NCBI GenBank assembly: GCA_021791615.1
Contig: JAJYWG010000130.1
Location: 1-38,053, forward strand
Length of the DNA stretch: 38,053 bases
Reading direction: 5' to 3'
Source: Actinomycetes bacterium
Lineage (GTDB): Bacteria > Actinomycetota > Acidimicrobiia > Acidimicrobiales > RAAP-2
Part shown: one piece after another, positions 25,260-34,049 of the stretch
Layout: each line of letters starts with the position of its first letter
How positions within the stretch are numbered: position 1 is the stretch's first letter
Notes under the pieces: model-generated
What the model saw: the letters and a program-made list of their open reading frames with translations, nothing else
What the model was told of the DNA's origin: nothing
Database searches by the model: none
Translations under genes and position numbers: made by a program

Positions 25260-26993
25260 GTGAACATCCTGCGGTGCAGGATCGAGAACTACCGGGGATT
25301 TGAGAACGCAGACGTCCTCCCGCGGGGCCACGTCCTACTGGTCGGCGAGCCCAGGTCTGGTCGCAGCGATCTCTTGGCGGCGCTCGGCAAGGTGTTCGAG
25401 GTCGATCTCACGAGGCTGGACGAGAGGGACTTCTTTCGCGGAGACACCAGCCGGGACATCTGCATCGAGGTCACCCTCGGCGATCTCGGTGTCGAACTCG
25501 AGCAGCGCTTCCTCGACGAGCTGGAGTTCTGGGACCCTGACGCTCGGTCGCTGATCCCAGGTAGTGACGAGTTGGGCGACATTCCACCCGACGCCGTGGC
25601 GGTTCTGCGTTTGGCATTTCGCGGACGCTGGGACGACGTCGACGAGCGTGGAGACCAGACGATCTACTGGACCAAGCGAAGCGACCCAGCGTCAGACAAC
25701 CTGCGTCGCGTCCGCCGCGAGGACCGCCAAGCCTTCGCCTTCCACCGATTGCCGGGCGGGAGGCCACTCAACCTCGCTCCCCGGGGACTGCTCCGCTCAG
25801 CACTCTCTGAGAGTGAGGCCGAGGCGCTGACTGTCGCGCTTGAGGAGATGCGCAACGGGATCGACCGACTCTCTGGGGAACTGGCCCTCGCGCTGCCGGT
25901 CATCGGTGCCCTGGCAGCAACGATCGACGTTCTCCGTCCGTACCTGGAAACCGACGCCCCGACCCCGGACGTCGTCCGATTCCTCCCTGATGAGGGTTCT
26001 CTGTCCGGGCTGCTGCGTGCACTCAGCCCGGCTCTGGATCTCGGCGATGGGGTGGGTTTCCTGCCACTGAGCCGGCACGGCTCGACCACGCACGCGCAGA
26101 TTTCCATGGCTGAAGCGATTGCCACCTCACGCCATGACCATGCGGTGGTAGTCGTGGACGACTTTGCCGATTCCCTGGACACCGCGAGTGCGCAGCGGCT
26201 GGCAAGCCTCCTCCGCCGGGCATGCGGGCAGGTGTGGCTGTCGACCAGGCGGCCTGAAGTAGCACGTGGTTTCGAACAACCGGAACTAATCCGTCTAACG
26301 CGGGGGAATGCGCCGGGACAACGACACGTGCACTACGGCTCGATACCGACGACGCGGGCTCAGCGTGTGGCCGCTCGCGAGTTGCACCGCCAGATCCTTC
26401 CGGCCATGACGGCCCGAGCTGTCCTTGTTGTCGAGGGACCGCACGATGCCGCCGCACATGGTGCCCTTGCAGAGCGGCGCGAGGAGATTGATGGCACCCT
26501 TCCGCCCGAAGCACACGGCATCCGGATCATTGACGGCGGTGGCCAGGGTGGAATCGATCAGGCTGCACGATTGGCGGAGATGAGCCGGTCACTCGGCTTT
26601 AGAGTCGTGACCCTGGTGGATTACGACCGGGACGAAGCCGAGGCCGCGTCCCGGCTCGCAGCCCTGCAGGCAGCGGCCGATGTGGTGGTTCGGCTCCCCA
26701 GGGGGATGGCAATCGAGGCTGCGATCCTGGATGACTTGCCAGACGCTGATGTCATCTCAGCCCTCGGCGACGTGGGGGCGACCTACCTCCTCCCGCTGTC
26801 GGCAGGGTGGGAGACCCTGACCGGGAACGACCTGCGCCGAGAAGCGATGCGGGCATTGAAGAGCAACAACGGCCTGCATGCGCAGTTCATCCAAACTCTG
26901 CCGGGAATGCTCCCGACCATGGCGTGCTCGGCATTGGATACCGCCGTCGGGTGCTGCCGCGGAGTTTCTGCGACTGCTTTCGTTCAGCTCTGA
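25260..26993 (+). CDS. gajA: GajA-like OLD-family ATPase/TOPRIM nuclease (Gabija)
   Basis: From GTG 25260 (GGGAGG 5 nt upstream) the protein has 577 residues; ATG 25209 is an in-frame alternative. The N-terminus MNILRCRIENYRGFENADVLP is typical of OLD/RecF-like ABC ATPases. The Walker A is GEPRSGRS (29-36), with Arg35 where Lys is expected. The Walker B region is VVVVDDFADSLD (297-307), lacking the usual EEPE. The C-terminal TOPRIM is well preserved: VLVVEGPHD (Glu392) and VTLVDYDRD (Asp454, Asp456). GajA is a sequence-specific nicking nuclease held off by cellular nucleotides. The 3' end lies 13 bp before the helicase start, the GajA-GajB order of Gabija. The altered ATPase site is unusual. 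Confidence 0.82.
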   Translation: MNILRCRIENYRGFENADVLPRGHVLLVGEPRSGRSDLLAALGKVFEVDLTRLDERDFFRGDTSRDICIEVTLGDLGVELEQRFLDELEFWDPDARSLIPGSDELGDIPPDAVAVLRLAFRGRWDDVDERGDQTIYWTKRSDPASDNLRRVRREDRQAFAFHRLPGGRPLNLAPRGLLRSALSESEAEALTVALEEMRNGIDRLSGELALALPVIGALAATIDVLRPYLETDAPTPDVVRFLPDEGSLSGLLRALSPALDLGDGVGFLPLSRHGSTTHAQISMAEAIATSRHDHAVVVVDDFADSLDTASAQRLASLLRRACGQVWLSTRRPEVARGFEQPELIRLTRGNAPGQRHVHYGSIPTTRAQRVAARELHRQILPAMTARAVLVVEGPHDAAAHGALAERREEIDGTLPPEAHGIRIIDGGGQGGIDQAARLAEMSRSLGFRVVTLVDYDRDEAEAASRLAALQAAADVVVRLPRGMAIEAAILDDLPDADVISALGDVGATYLLPLSAGWETLTGNDLRREAMRALKSNNGLHAQFIQTLPGMLPTMACSALDTAVGCCRGVSATAFVQL

Positions 26994-27006
26994 GGGCCGT
27001 GCCGCC

Positions 27007-28656
27007 ATGACCGTTACATTTGACGATCTGACGCCGGAGCAGCGCGCTGTCGCCGACCTTGATGCACGGACGATCCTTGTACTCGGGGGTGCCGGGGTCG
27101 GGAAGACGACGACGGCATTGTGGACTGCCCGCCGCCAACTAACCAAGCACGGCGCGCTGCAACGGGCTGCTCCCGGTGACCGGGTGCTGTTCGTCACGTT
27201 CTCGCGGACCGCGGTGGCGCAGATCCGGAGCAGGGCCGGCGGGGTCCTCTCGGGGATTGCTGACTCCGTTGAGATCCTTACCTTTCACGGTCTTGCCTAC
27301 CGGCTGGTCTGTTCCTTCGGCCGGTACCTCGGGCATGCAAGCGACCCTGTAATTATCGGGGATGCAAGAACCAAGGTAGGGGCAACGGGCGCCCTCGACG
27401 AAGGGGCTTTGACGTACGACGATCTCTTGCCGTTGGCGCTCCGACTTTTGGACACGCCCGGCCCGATCGGAGATCTCGTGCGGTCGCGGTGGTCACTAGT
27501 GATATGCGACGAGTTCCAGGACACCGATCACGCCGAGTGGCGGCTCTTGGAGCTGCTCGGCTTGCATGCGCGCCTCGTCCTCCTCGCCGACCCCAACCAG
27601 ATGATCTACACCGGCTTCAAGAAGGGCGTGAGTGAAGCTCGTCTGGACGCTGCCCGGGCGCGCGAGGATTGCGTAGAGATTGTTCTGCCACCCGGATCGC
27701 ACCGCGATCCGACGCAGGTGATCCCGGTTGCCGCATCGGAGATCAGATGGCGCCGCTTTGGATCGGAGCCGGTCCTGCGCGCCGTGGAGCTGGGCCGGCT
27801 AGTCGTGCAGACGTATGTTCCGGACAATGACGATGAGCGTGCGGCTGTGATCGCCGGACACCTTGAGCAGCAGCGCACCGACGGGCAGGTCAGTGTCGGT
27901 ATCTACGCCAAGACCAATCAGGATGCGGCGGAGCTGTCCTCCGCCCTGACGAAGAACCACGTCGACCATGTTCCGATCGGCTTTGGAGAAGCATATGGCG
28001 AGGCCCTGCTGGCGATGGTGACGATGTTGGAGTTCGCTGTGGGTCTTCGAGAATGGGGTGGCGTCGCGGAAGCGTTCGCGGTCGTCCTGACGGCGACGGT
28101 CCGGTCGACCAACCCTCCGAGTCTCGCCGTATCACTCACGACCGGCGTGAATTTGCCCCGCATCCTCGGGGAGCGATTGGTGGCTCTGCAGGGCGAATTA
28201 CGAGAAGCGCACGGCGATGCCGGGCGGTTGGCCACCCTGGTCGCTGAAGCGTGGGACCGGCTCGGGTTCACGAGTGGCCGCCGCGCCTGGCAGCGAGCCG
28301 GGCGCAACCTGACCGCCCTCATAGCCCGACAGCGCGGGAGAGGCGCAAAAGAGGTCGTGACGAGACTCGCGCTCTCCATCGCCGGTCTTCGAAACGAAAG
28401 CTTCGTGGAGTTGGACTCTGGCGACAGTGGAGCGATCCAGCTGATGAATTTCCACCAGACCAAGGGGCGTGAGGCTGACGTCGTGATTCTCAGCCACTCA
28501 TCCGATGATTGGTATGGACGAGATGCCGCCGAACCCTTTGACGAGCCGTCCCGGGTGCTGTACGTCTCTCTCACCCGTGCTCGTCACCGTGTCATCGTTC
28601 TCCTCCCGCCGTCGCCGCATCCCCTGGTGGCTCCCTTCTCCGATCTGGCCAGATAG
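27007..28656 (+). CDS. gajB: GajB-like UvrD/Rep superfamily 1 helicase (Gabija)
   Basis: The 549-aa helicase has all core SF1 motifs: LGGAGVGKTTTALW (Walker A, 27-34), FVTFSRTAVAQIR, TFHGLAYRL, VICDEFQDTD (Asp168-Asp172), LLADPNQMIYTGF, MNFHQTKGREADVVIL and VLYVSLTRARHRVIVL. Its short length and the preceding OLD/TOPRIM gene match GajB, which senses DNA ends and works with GajA. ATG 27007 is 13 bp after the GajA stop with GAGGG nearby; an upstream extension would overlap GajA. The helicase motifs look intact, in contrast to the degenerate Walker A of GajA. Confidence 0.85.
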   Translation: MTVTFDDLTPEQRAVADLDARTILVLGGAGVGKTTTALWTARRQLTKHGALQRAAPGDRVLFVTFSRTAVAQIRSRAGGVLSGIADSVEILTFHGLAYRLVCSFGRYLGHASDPVIIGDARTKVGATGALDEGALTYDDLLPLALRLLDTPGPIGDLVRSRWSLVICDEFQDTDHAEWRLLELLGLHARLVLLADPNQMIYTGFKKGVSEARLDAARAREDCVEIVLPPGSHRDPTQVIPVAASEIRWRRFGSEPVLRAVELGRLVVQTYVPDNDDERAAVIAGHLEQQRTDGQVSVGIYAKTNQDAAELSSALTKNHVDHVPIGFGEAYGEALLAMVTMLEFAVGLREWGGVAEAFAVVLTATVRSTNPPSLAVSLTTGVNLPRILGERLVALQGELREAHGDAGRLATLVAEAWDRLGFTSGRRAWQRAGRNLTALIARQRGRGAKEVVTRLALSIAGLRNESFVELDSGDSGAIQLMNFHQTKGREADVVILSHSSDDWYGRDAAEPFDEPSRVLYVSLTRARHRVIVLLPPSPHPLVAPFSDLAR

Positions 28657-28657
28657 A

Positions 28658-28688
28658 CCGCCCGGGCGGAGGGTGGCATTCACCACCC
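28658..28688 (+). terminator. Double hairpin after Gabija operon
   Basis: Immediately after the GajB stop there is a perfect palindrome CCGCCCGGGCGG (28658-28669), then a GGGTGG-cattca-CCACCC stem-loop (28671-28688). No T-run follows. This is a probable transcription terminator. Confidence 0.6.
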
Positions 28689-29077
28689 AACGAAGCGACA
28701 GGTACTCGGATCGGCATGCAGGTCCGTGCCGACTCCCTCCCGAATGGAGGGGCGATGAAGGCGTCAATGCCGGGCTTGTCGCTTGACGCCGCTTCTGAGC
28801 ACACCCTTCACCTAGGGTGCCGAGCGTGATACCCAGGCTTCAGGATGGAGGTGACCTAGCTAGTGGTGCGTCGACCAAATGGTTGAAGCCGTCCATGACG
28901 CTCGAATGGCTCGCCGAACTGCTTCAGCCAACTTCGCGACGCACCACTAGACGGGCCAGCGCCTGCGCGAGGCCGCTGTAGAAGGGCGGAATGGGGCCGG
29001 GGCGTCAGCCGGGCAGTCCCTGCAAATCCACCAAAGTTCTGTCGCTGGATTTCTGAGATAGACGAACCGTCAACTCG
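28689..29077 (+). other. Structured non-coding region
   Basis: No gene is seen between the Gabija terminator and the minus-strand unknown protein. It holds a hairpin GGCGTCAA...TTGACGCC (28760-28790), a CACCCT...AGGGTG stem near 28803-28820, and the 91-bp inverted-repeat element at 28860-28950. The rest shows nothing I can assign. Confidence 0.55.
28860..28950. repeat. 91-bp MITE-like element or fused IS ends
   Basis: A perfect 14-bp inverted repeat, CTAGTGGTGCGTCG (28860-28873) and its complement at 28937-28950, extends imperfectly inward to about 30 bp (TGAAGC matched on both arms). No coding sequence lies between. TA dinucleotides flank the GTGG/CCAC core. It fits a miniature transposable element, or an IS whose centre was deleted. 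Confidence 0.55.
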
Positions 29078-29644
29078 CTATCGCCAGGATGCGACGTGGA
29101 AGAATGCGGCCTCTTGTCCGACTTCGAGATGGCCGTCGTTCGATACTGCTCCGACCAATACCGGATCCAGGCCCGCCGCCGGCGCCGAAGCGGCAAGCAG
29201 GGCCCCAGCGGCGACGACCGGCCCCAATGCCACGACAGCGGCCACAGCGGCAGCGGCAGCGGCAATCGCCGCGACGACGACTGCGGGGACCACGACTCCG
29301 GCAGCTACCGCCGCCCCGCCGTAGCGAGCCATCTTGGAGGTCGCCGTGATCACCCGCTCGGCCATCGGATCTACCTTGGGGTCGCCCACAATTCGATCCA
29401 TCTGAGTCACAAGTAGATCGGGCCTGCTGACGGCAAGTTTGAACGCGTCAGGGTCCAGTTCGTGAGCGATATAGAACGTATCGAGCTCCACTCCGGCCCT
29501 CGCGTATGACCTCACCCGGCGGCGCACATCGCGGGGCATTCCAAGCGCTCCCATCTTGAAGTGCGGATCAAGCGCGAGCGGCATCACGACCGCTCGTGGT
29601 CGCGAGATGACAATCGGCTGCATCGTGAGCTGCGCATATCCCAT
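29078..29644 (-). CDS. Unknown protein with C-terminal hydrophobic region (188 aa)
   Basis: From ATG 29644 the product reads MGYAQLTMQPIVISRPRAVV, then a soluble middle (DVRRRVRSYARAGVELDTFY, DPDAFKLAVSRPDLLVTQMD). A very Ala/Val-rich stretch follows (GVVVPAVVVAAIAAAAAAV, then VAAVVALGPVVAAGALLAA), long enough to cross the membrane once or twice, and a short tail. The open frame extends further upstream, but that extension reads like non-coding sequence and runs into the IS30 gene on the other strand. No family is recognised. It lies alone between Gabija and IS30. Confidence 0.45.
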   Translation of the reverse strand: MGYAQLTMQPIVISRPRAVVMPLALDPHFKMGALGMPRDVRRRVRSYARAGVELDTFYIAHELDPDAFKLAVSRPDLLVTQMDRIVGDPKVDPMAERVITATSKMARYGGAAVAAGVVVPAVVVAAIAAAAAAVAAVVALGPVVAAGALLAASAPAAGLDPVLVGAVSNDGHLEVGQEAAFFHVASWR

Positions 29645-29878
29645 CAACGTCAATCCAGGTCCTCGATCTACTACGTCCGCCACGCGGAGTCCGAGTGCCT
29701 CCGAGCAACCATCGAACCCGCCGTCGAGCGCTGTGTCACGGGGCTGCGGGCATTCGCTCAATCCGAACCCACTGGTGGGACTCTTGCCGATCATTGCACC
29801 CATGATTCCATTGCCCACGTGAGATCTTGCGGCGAATTCAAGGGGTGAGCGCGACAGCTCCTGACCAGGAGGTGTCCC

Positions 29879-31147
29879 GTGCCCAGAGGCGTGAAGGGTC
29901 CTTGGGGGCCATCGGATCTCGAAGCCGCCATTGAGGCGGTCGTCGAGGGCGAAACCTACGGCGCGGTCGAAGAGCGGACTGGTATCCCGGCTCCCACCGT
30001 CAGGAACCATATCCTTCGACGGCGCTTGGTGCGTAAGAGCCCGAGGGCGGCTCGACCGAAGGTTGCCGACGTCGACGTGGCCGTGGCGCTCGAAGCGCTC
30101 GCCAGCGGTGCCAATCAACGAGACGCGGCTGCGCTCGCCGGGATCTCACAATCCACCGTTTGGCGGCGCGCGCGAGGCCATGGTGTCGCCATGCCGAAGG
30201 AGCGCAAGCGACGGGATGGTTCACTCACTGCTGTCGAACGCGAGGAGATCCGGGTCGGGATCGAACGCGGTGAGTCCGACATGGTTATCGCCGAGCGCAT
30301 CGGCCGGAGTCGCTCGACGATCTGGCGGGAGATCAAGGCCAACGGCGGGCGGAGGTACTACAGCGCGGTCAGCGCCGAAGCGCGCGCCGCAGATGCCACC
30401 CGCCGCCCCAAGCCCCACTGGACCGAGGACCGTCCCTGGCTCTGGGACTACGTCCAAGGGCTGCTGTCCACCAAGAAGTGGTCGCCCGAGCAGATCGCCT
30501 GCCGACTACGAAAGGACCACCCTGACCAGCCAGAGTGGTGGGTGTCCCACGAGGCGATCTACCAGGCGATCTACGTCCAGGCCAAGGGCGAGCTGCGAAA
30601 GGAGCTCGCCTCGTGTCTGCGCTCTGGGCGTGCCCGTCGGCGCCCGCGCTTGAGGACGTCTTCGGGCCGTGGCCAGATCGTCGGCATGGTCAACATCTCA
30701 GAACGACCGCCCGAGGTGGAGGACCGAGCGGTGCCCGGCCACTGGGAGGGCGACTTGATCGTGGGCGAGAATGGCCAGAGCGCGGTCGCCACCTTGGTCG
30801 AGCGCACGTCGCGCGTGGGGATGCTGATCAAGCTCGAGAACAAGACCGCCGAACACGTGGCTGCGGCCGTTGCCGGCAACGTCGTGCGCCTGCCCGAGCA
30901 CCTGGTGCGATCCCTCACGTGGGACCAGGGCAAGGAGATGGCCGCCCATGCTGCCTTCAAGGAGGCCACCGGCGTCCAGGTGTACTTCTGCGACCCACAC
31001 TCGCCGTGGCAACGGGGCACCAACGAGAACTGGAACGGCCTCGTCCGCCAGTTCCTATCCGTTAACCGGCCATCGTGGGACTGGGAAGAGGGGTCCACCA
31101 GTCCACGGTTGGTGGGGTCAAGACTGGGCACGGCGAGGGAGCCGAAG
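29879..31147 (+). pseudogene. IS30-family transposase, C-terminally truncated
   Basis: GTG 29879 follows a strong CAGGAGGTGTCCC site. Two N-terminal helix-turn-helix regions are visible ([39 protein letters not shown]), then the IS30 DDE domain: [10 protein letters not shown] (Asp), [12 protein letters not shown] (Asp) and [15 protein letters not shown] (Glu). Normally a further 40-50 residues follow; here they are replaced after QFLSVN by unrelated sequence. With no stop, the frame continues into the downstream integrase start (ATG 31148), giving a formal 691-codon fusion frame. The right IS end is therefore missing, and the left inverted repeat could not be located. The transposase is probably inactive. 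Confidence 0.75.
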
Positions 31148-32056
31148 ATGGGTACATCAGTAGTCCGGATCGATCGGGGACACAGACTGAACGGTGATGA
31201 TCCGACCGTCGGGGCGATCAACCGGTTCCTCGGTCATCTCGAAACCCGGTGCTACTCCCCGGCGACGGTTCGAGCGTACGCGTTCGATCTGTCCAACTTC
31301 GTCTCGTTCCTGACGGATCGGGGTCTCGCGCTCGGCGAGGTGCGACCGACCGACCTCTTCGACTATCTGGACTGGCAACAGAAGCGGCGCCCACAGACGA
31401 CGGCCAAAGTGGTTTCGATCCGGGGAGTGAGCACGGCCCCCGCCACGATGAACCGGCGCATCGCGTCGGTGAGGGGACTCTTCGAGCACATGGTGATCGA
31501 AGGCACCCGTGAGGACAATCCCGTGCCGGCGGCCCGGCGGTCGAGTGGCCTGCGATCAGCGCGACGTGGTCTGCTCGGACATGTCCCCGCGGCACGCCAG
31601 AAGCGCGGCGGGCGACTTGTCCGGCAACCTCAACGGCTCCCAGAGAGCCTCGATCCCAACGACGTCGCGTCGTTCCTGAACGATCTCGAGACGCACCGGG
31701 ACAGGGCCATCGTCCTCGCCATGGTGTTCGGTGGCCTGCGGGCGGCCGAAGTGCGCAGCCTCCGCCTGGCCGACATCGACATGGGACTCAAGAGGGTTCG
31801 CGTTGTGGGCAAGGGTGGCCGCGAGCGCACGTGCCGGTCGACCCGGCCTTCTTCAACGAGTGTGCCGCTTATGTGCGGACCGAACGTCCGCCCGGGTGCA
31901 GGACGCCGGAGTGCTTCGTGGTCCTGCGGGGCCCGACGACCGAAGCATCGTTGAGCGAGGACGGTCTTCGCAAGATCTTCCGAACCCACCGTGCCCGATC
32001 CGGCGCCATGCGGGTGCGACCCCACCGGCTCCGCCACACCTATGGGACTGAGCTGG
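31148..32056 (+). pseudogene. Tyrosine recombinase (TnpA-like), 5' part; frameshifted and interrupted
   Basis: ATG 31148 has its own GAGGGAG site. The protein has a SAM-like N-terminal domain ([28 protein letters not shown]) and the first catalytic region ([20 protein letters not shown]). After VVGKGGRER near 31826 the frame shifts by one base: the continuation [21 protein letters not shown] through HRLRHTYGTEL lies in another frame. Restoring one C in GAGCGC-ACGTG would repair it. Translation then meets the insertion at 32057 just after GTEL. The missing C-terminal piece (MGH..., catalytic Tyr) is found at 35909-36048. Rejoined, it would be about 350 aa, the size of Tn554 TnpA. Confidence 0.8.
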
Positions 32057-32070
32057 AAATGAGCGATGTT
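32053..32070. repeat. Left terminal inverted repeat of inserted element
   Basis: CTGGAAATGAGCGATGTT matches the complement of 35889-35906 at 17 of 18 positions. It marks the left junction of the 3.85-kb insertion in the integrase gene. Confidence 0.75.
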
Positions 32071-32284
32071 GCGTGAACTGCATCACTCGACACGGTTCGC
32101 GATGACGCCCTACCAGGAGTTGGTGAATTCGATCGGTGGTTGCGCGATGTCGCGCTGAGGGCGGATTCCCTGGTGAGGCCGGTATCCACCGCTCGCGTGA
32201 ATATCGACGCAACACTGTGGCGTCTAGTTATGTGGCGTCGACTGCATCCCGGTTGCGGCTGATGCCTCAGGTGGGGAGGACGTC

Positions 32285-33373
32285 GTGGGCAGACGGGCGG
32301 CGGGATCGGCGGCGCTGGTGCTTGTTCGAGCGGCGACCCCCCTTCGTGGTGAGCTGGCCTTGTTCGACGCGATGCTCGAGGGATGGAGTCGGCAGCACGC
32401 GGCCCGGCGCCTGTCGCCGGCGTTCAGTCGGGGTCAGGAACGAACGGTGCGTCGCTTTCAGGAGTTCTGCGACACCTGGCCGTGGGCGTGGGCGCCCGAG
32501 CAACTCGACGCCTGGGTGGCCGAGAACAGCTGGGCGCACTCGACCGTGCGCACCTATCAGGGCGCGGTGGCCATGTTCTTGGACTTCGTGCGCGATCCCC
32601 GCTACGGCTGGGCCGAGGTGTGCCAGGAACGGGTGGGAGCGGTCCCGATCCAGATCTGCGGCGAGGACAACCGCGCCGTTCACGTCGCCGACTACGAAGG
32701 ACGCCCCGGGCGCCGCCCGCTCACGCGCGCCGAGCTCCAGCAGTTGTTCGACGTAGCCGACGACAAGGTCACCGAGATCGCCCGATCGGGCCGCAAGGGA
32801 TGGCTGGCGGCGTTCCGAGACGCCACGCTGATCAAGGTCGCCTACGCCTGGGGACTGCGACGCCGGGAGGTGGCCATGCTCGACGTGGGCGATCTCACGG
32901 CCAACCCTGCCGCCCCCGAGTTCGGGCGCTATGGGATGCTGGCCGTGCGCTACGGCAAGGCCATGCGGGGCAGCCCCCCGCGGCGGCGCCAGGTGGCGTC
33001 GCTCATGGACTGGGCCGTCGACGCCCTGAGCCAGTACCTCGAAGAGGTTCGACCCCGCTTCGGGGCAGCGGCCCTCGGTCCGGCGCTGTGGCTCACCGAG
33101 CGCGGGGCACAGATCTCGTTGCGGCGCATCGACGAGTGCTTCGGCGCCTACCGCCGAGCCGCCGGGCTCCCGAACGAGCTGTCCTTGCACTGCCTTCGGC
33201 ACAGCTACATTTCACACTTGGTGGAACAAGGGGTCGATCCCTTGTTCGTCCAGCACCAGGCGGGCCACTCGTGGGCGTCGACCACCGCCATCTACACCTC
33301 GGTCGGCCAGGACCATAAGAACCGCATGCTGCATGCCGCCCTCGGCCTGATCTCGGGAGGAGAGGACCGATGA
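32285..33373 (+). CDS. Intact tyrosine recombinase of the inserted element
   Basis: The 362-aa enzyme starts at GTG 32285 with GGGGAGGAC upstream. After a core-binding domain (RGQERTVRRFQEFCDTW, NSWAHSTVRTYQGAVAMF) the catalytic set is complete: Arg in AYAWGLRRREV (about residue 190), HCLRHSY (about 302), QAGHSWAST (about 325) and the nucleophile in AIYTSVG (about 336). It is probably the enzyme that moves the element; its size matches TnpA-like transposon recombinases. Its stop overlaps the HTH gene start (ATGA, 33370-33373). Confidence 0.88.
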   Translation: MGRRAAGSAALVLVRAATPLRGELALFDAMLEGWSRQHAARRLSPAFSRGQERTVRRFQEFCDTWPWAWAPEQLDAWVAENSWAHSTVRTYQGAVAMFLDFVRDPRYGWAEVCQERVGAVPIQICGEDNRAVHVADYEGRPGRRPLTRAELQQLFDVADDKVTEIARSGRKGWLAAFRDATLIKVAYAWGLRRREVAMLDVGDLTANPAAPEFGRYGMLAVRYGKAMRGSPPRRRQVASLMDWAVDALSQYLEEVRPRFGAAALGPALWLTERGAQISLRRIDECFGAYRRAAGLPNELSLHCLRHSYISHLVEQGVDPLFVQHQAGHSWASTTAIYTSVGQDHKNRMLHAALGLISGGEDR

Positions 33374-33720
33374 GCCCCAAGCCCAAGACCTCGCAGACCA
33401 CGGTCTCGTTTCGCTGGCACCTGCGTCAGGTGATGGCGGCCCAAGGGATGTTCGCCACCTCGGATCTCGTGCCGCTCTTGGCCAGCCGGGGCGTGGTGCT
33501 CTCCCGAGAGCAGGTCTACCGCCTGGTGGCCCGGACCCCGCAACGCTTGAGCCTCACGACGCTGGCTGCGTTGTGCGACATCTTCGACGTCGGTCCGGGC
33601 GAGCTGATTGAGCCGGTGCATGAGAAGCGAAGCACGCCACGTGGTGACCACGTGGCGCCGAGAAAGCCGCTGAGCGAGCTGCGGCCCCGTCGGGCGAGGA
33701 TCCTGCCCGAGACGAGCTGA
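33370..33720 (+). CDS. Cro/C1-like helix-turn-helix protein of the inserted element
   Basis: The 116-aa protein carries LRQVMAAQGMFATSDLVPLLASRGVVLSREQVYRLV followed by LSLTTLAALCDIFDVGPGEL, a Cro/C1-type (XRE) DNA-binding domain with a basic C-terminal tail (RPRRARILPETS). It overlaps both neighbours (ATGA before, TGATG after at 33718-33722), so it is coupled to the recombinase and to the zinc-ribbon gene. It may regulate the element or act as a directionality or accessory factor, filling the place of TnpC in Tn554-like elements. That comparison is positional, not by homology. Confidence 0.75.
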   Translation: MSPKPKTSQTTVSFRWHLRQVMAAQGMFATSDLVPLLASRGVVLSREQVYRLVARTPQRLSLTTLAALCDIFDVGPGELIEPVHEKRSTPRGDHVAPRKPLSELRPRRARILPETS

Positions 33721-34022
33721 TGGACGGGGTCCGTTGCTGTCCGGTGGGACACGACGTCGGTGCTCGAAAGGCATCGAGGTCCTGTCCGCGCTGTCGGGTG
33801 GAGGCGATCGTGGGCGTGGCGATGGCGGCGTGCCCGGGTCTGCCCCCCGATACGGTCGCCGCTGCGGTGGCAGCGGTGATCACGAGCCCGGCGGCTGGCC
33901 GTGACCTCGCCGCGGCGATGGAGGATGGCTCCGGCGTGCTCCTGGGCGGTGCACCGCCGGTCGTGGCCCGTCTCGTCACCGAGCTGCAGATGAGAGGTGC
34001 GTCGCTTCCGGTGCCCACCTGA
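33720..34022 (+). CDS. N-terminal part of zinc-ribbon recombinase partner, ended by in-frame TGA
   Basis: The 100-aa frame starts at ATG 33720, overlapping the HTH gene stop. It has RCCPVGHDVGA ... SCPRCRVEAIVG, an N-terminal zinc-binding motif, then a helical section (PDTVAAAVAAVITSPAAGRDLAAAM; VVARLVTELQMRG). It ends VPT-TGA at 34020-34022. The same frame stays open beyond the TGA and reads GVCGRTGLALTRVGTTGLCKRC, a zinc ribbon that lacks only its first Cys, which falls on the TGA. I therefore read this and the next feature as one original gene of about 701 residues. Confidence 0.6.
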   Translation: MDGVRCCPVGHDVGARKASRSCPRCRVEAIVGVAMAACPGLPPDTVAAAVAAVITSPAAGRDLAAAMEDGSGVLLGGAPPVVARLVTELQMRGASLPVPT

Positions 34023-34049
34023 GGCGTTTGTGGGCGCACCGGCCTTGCG

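Noticed and set aside
29645..30118. N-terminal extension of the minus-strand unknown protein to 30118
   Set aside because: The extension overlaps the IS30 transposase antisense and reads like non-coding sequence.
29879..31954. Functional transposase-integrase fusion protein
   Set aside because: The integrase has its own start and ribosome site at 31148 and the IS30 part is truncated, so the open frame is probably accidental.
34020..34022. Confident call of a selenocysteine codon
   Set aside because: The position fits a lost Cys, but the motif is a zinc ribbon, not a redox site, and I see no convincing selenocysteine insertion stem-loop downstream. A nonsense change or sequence error is simpler.
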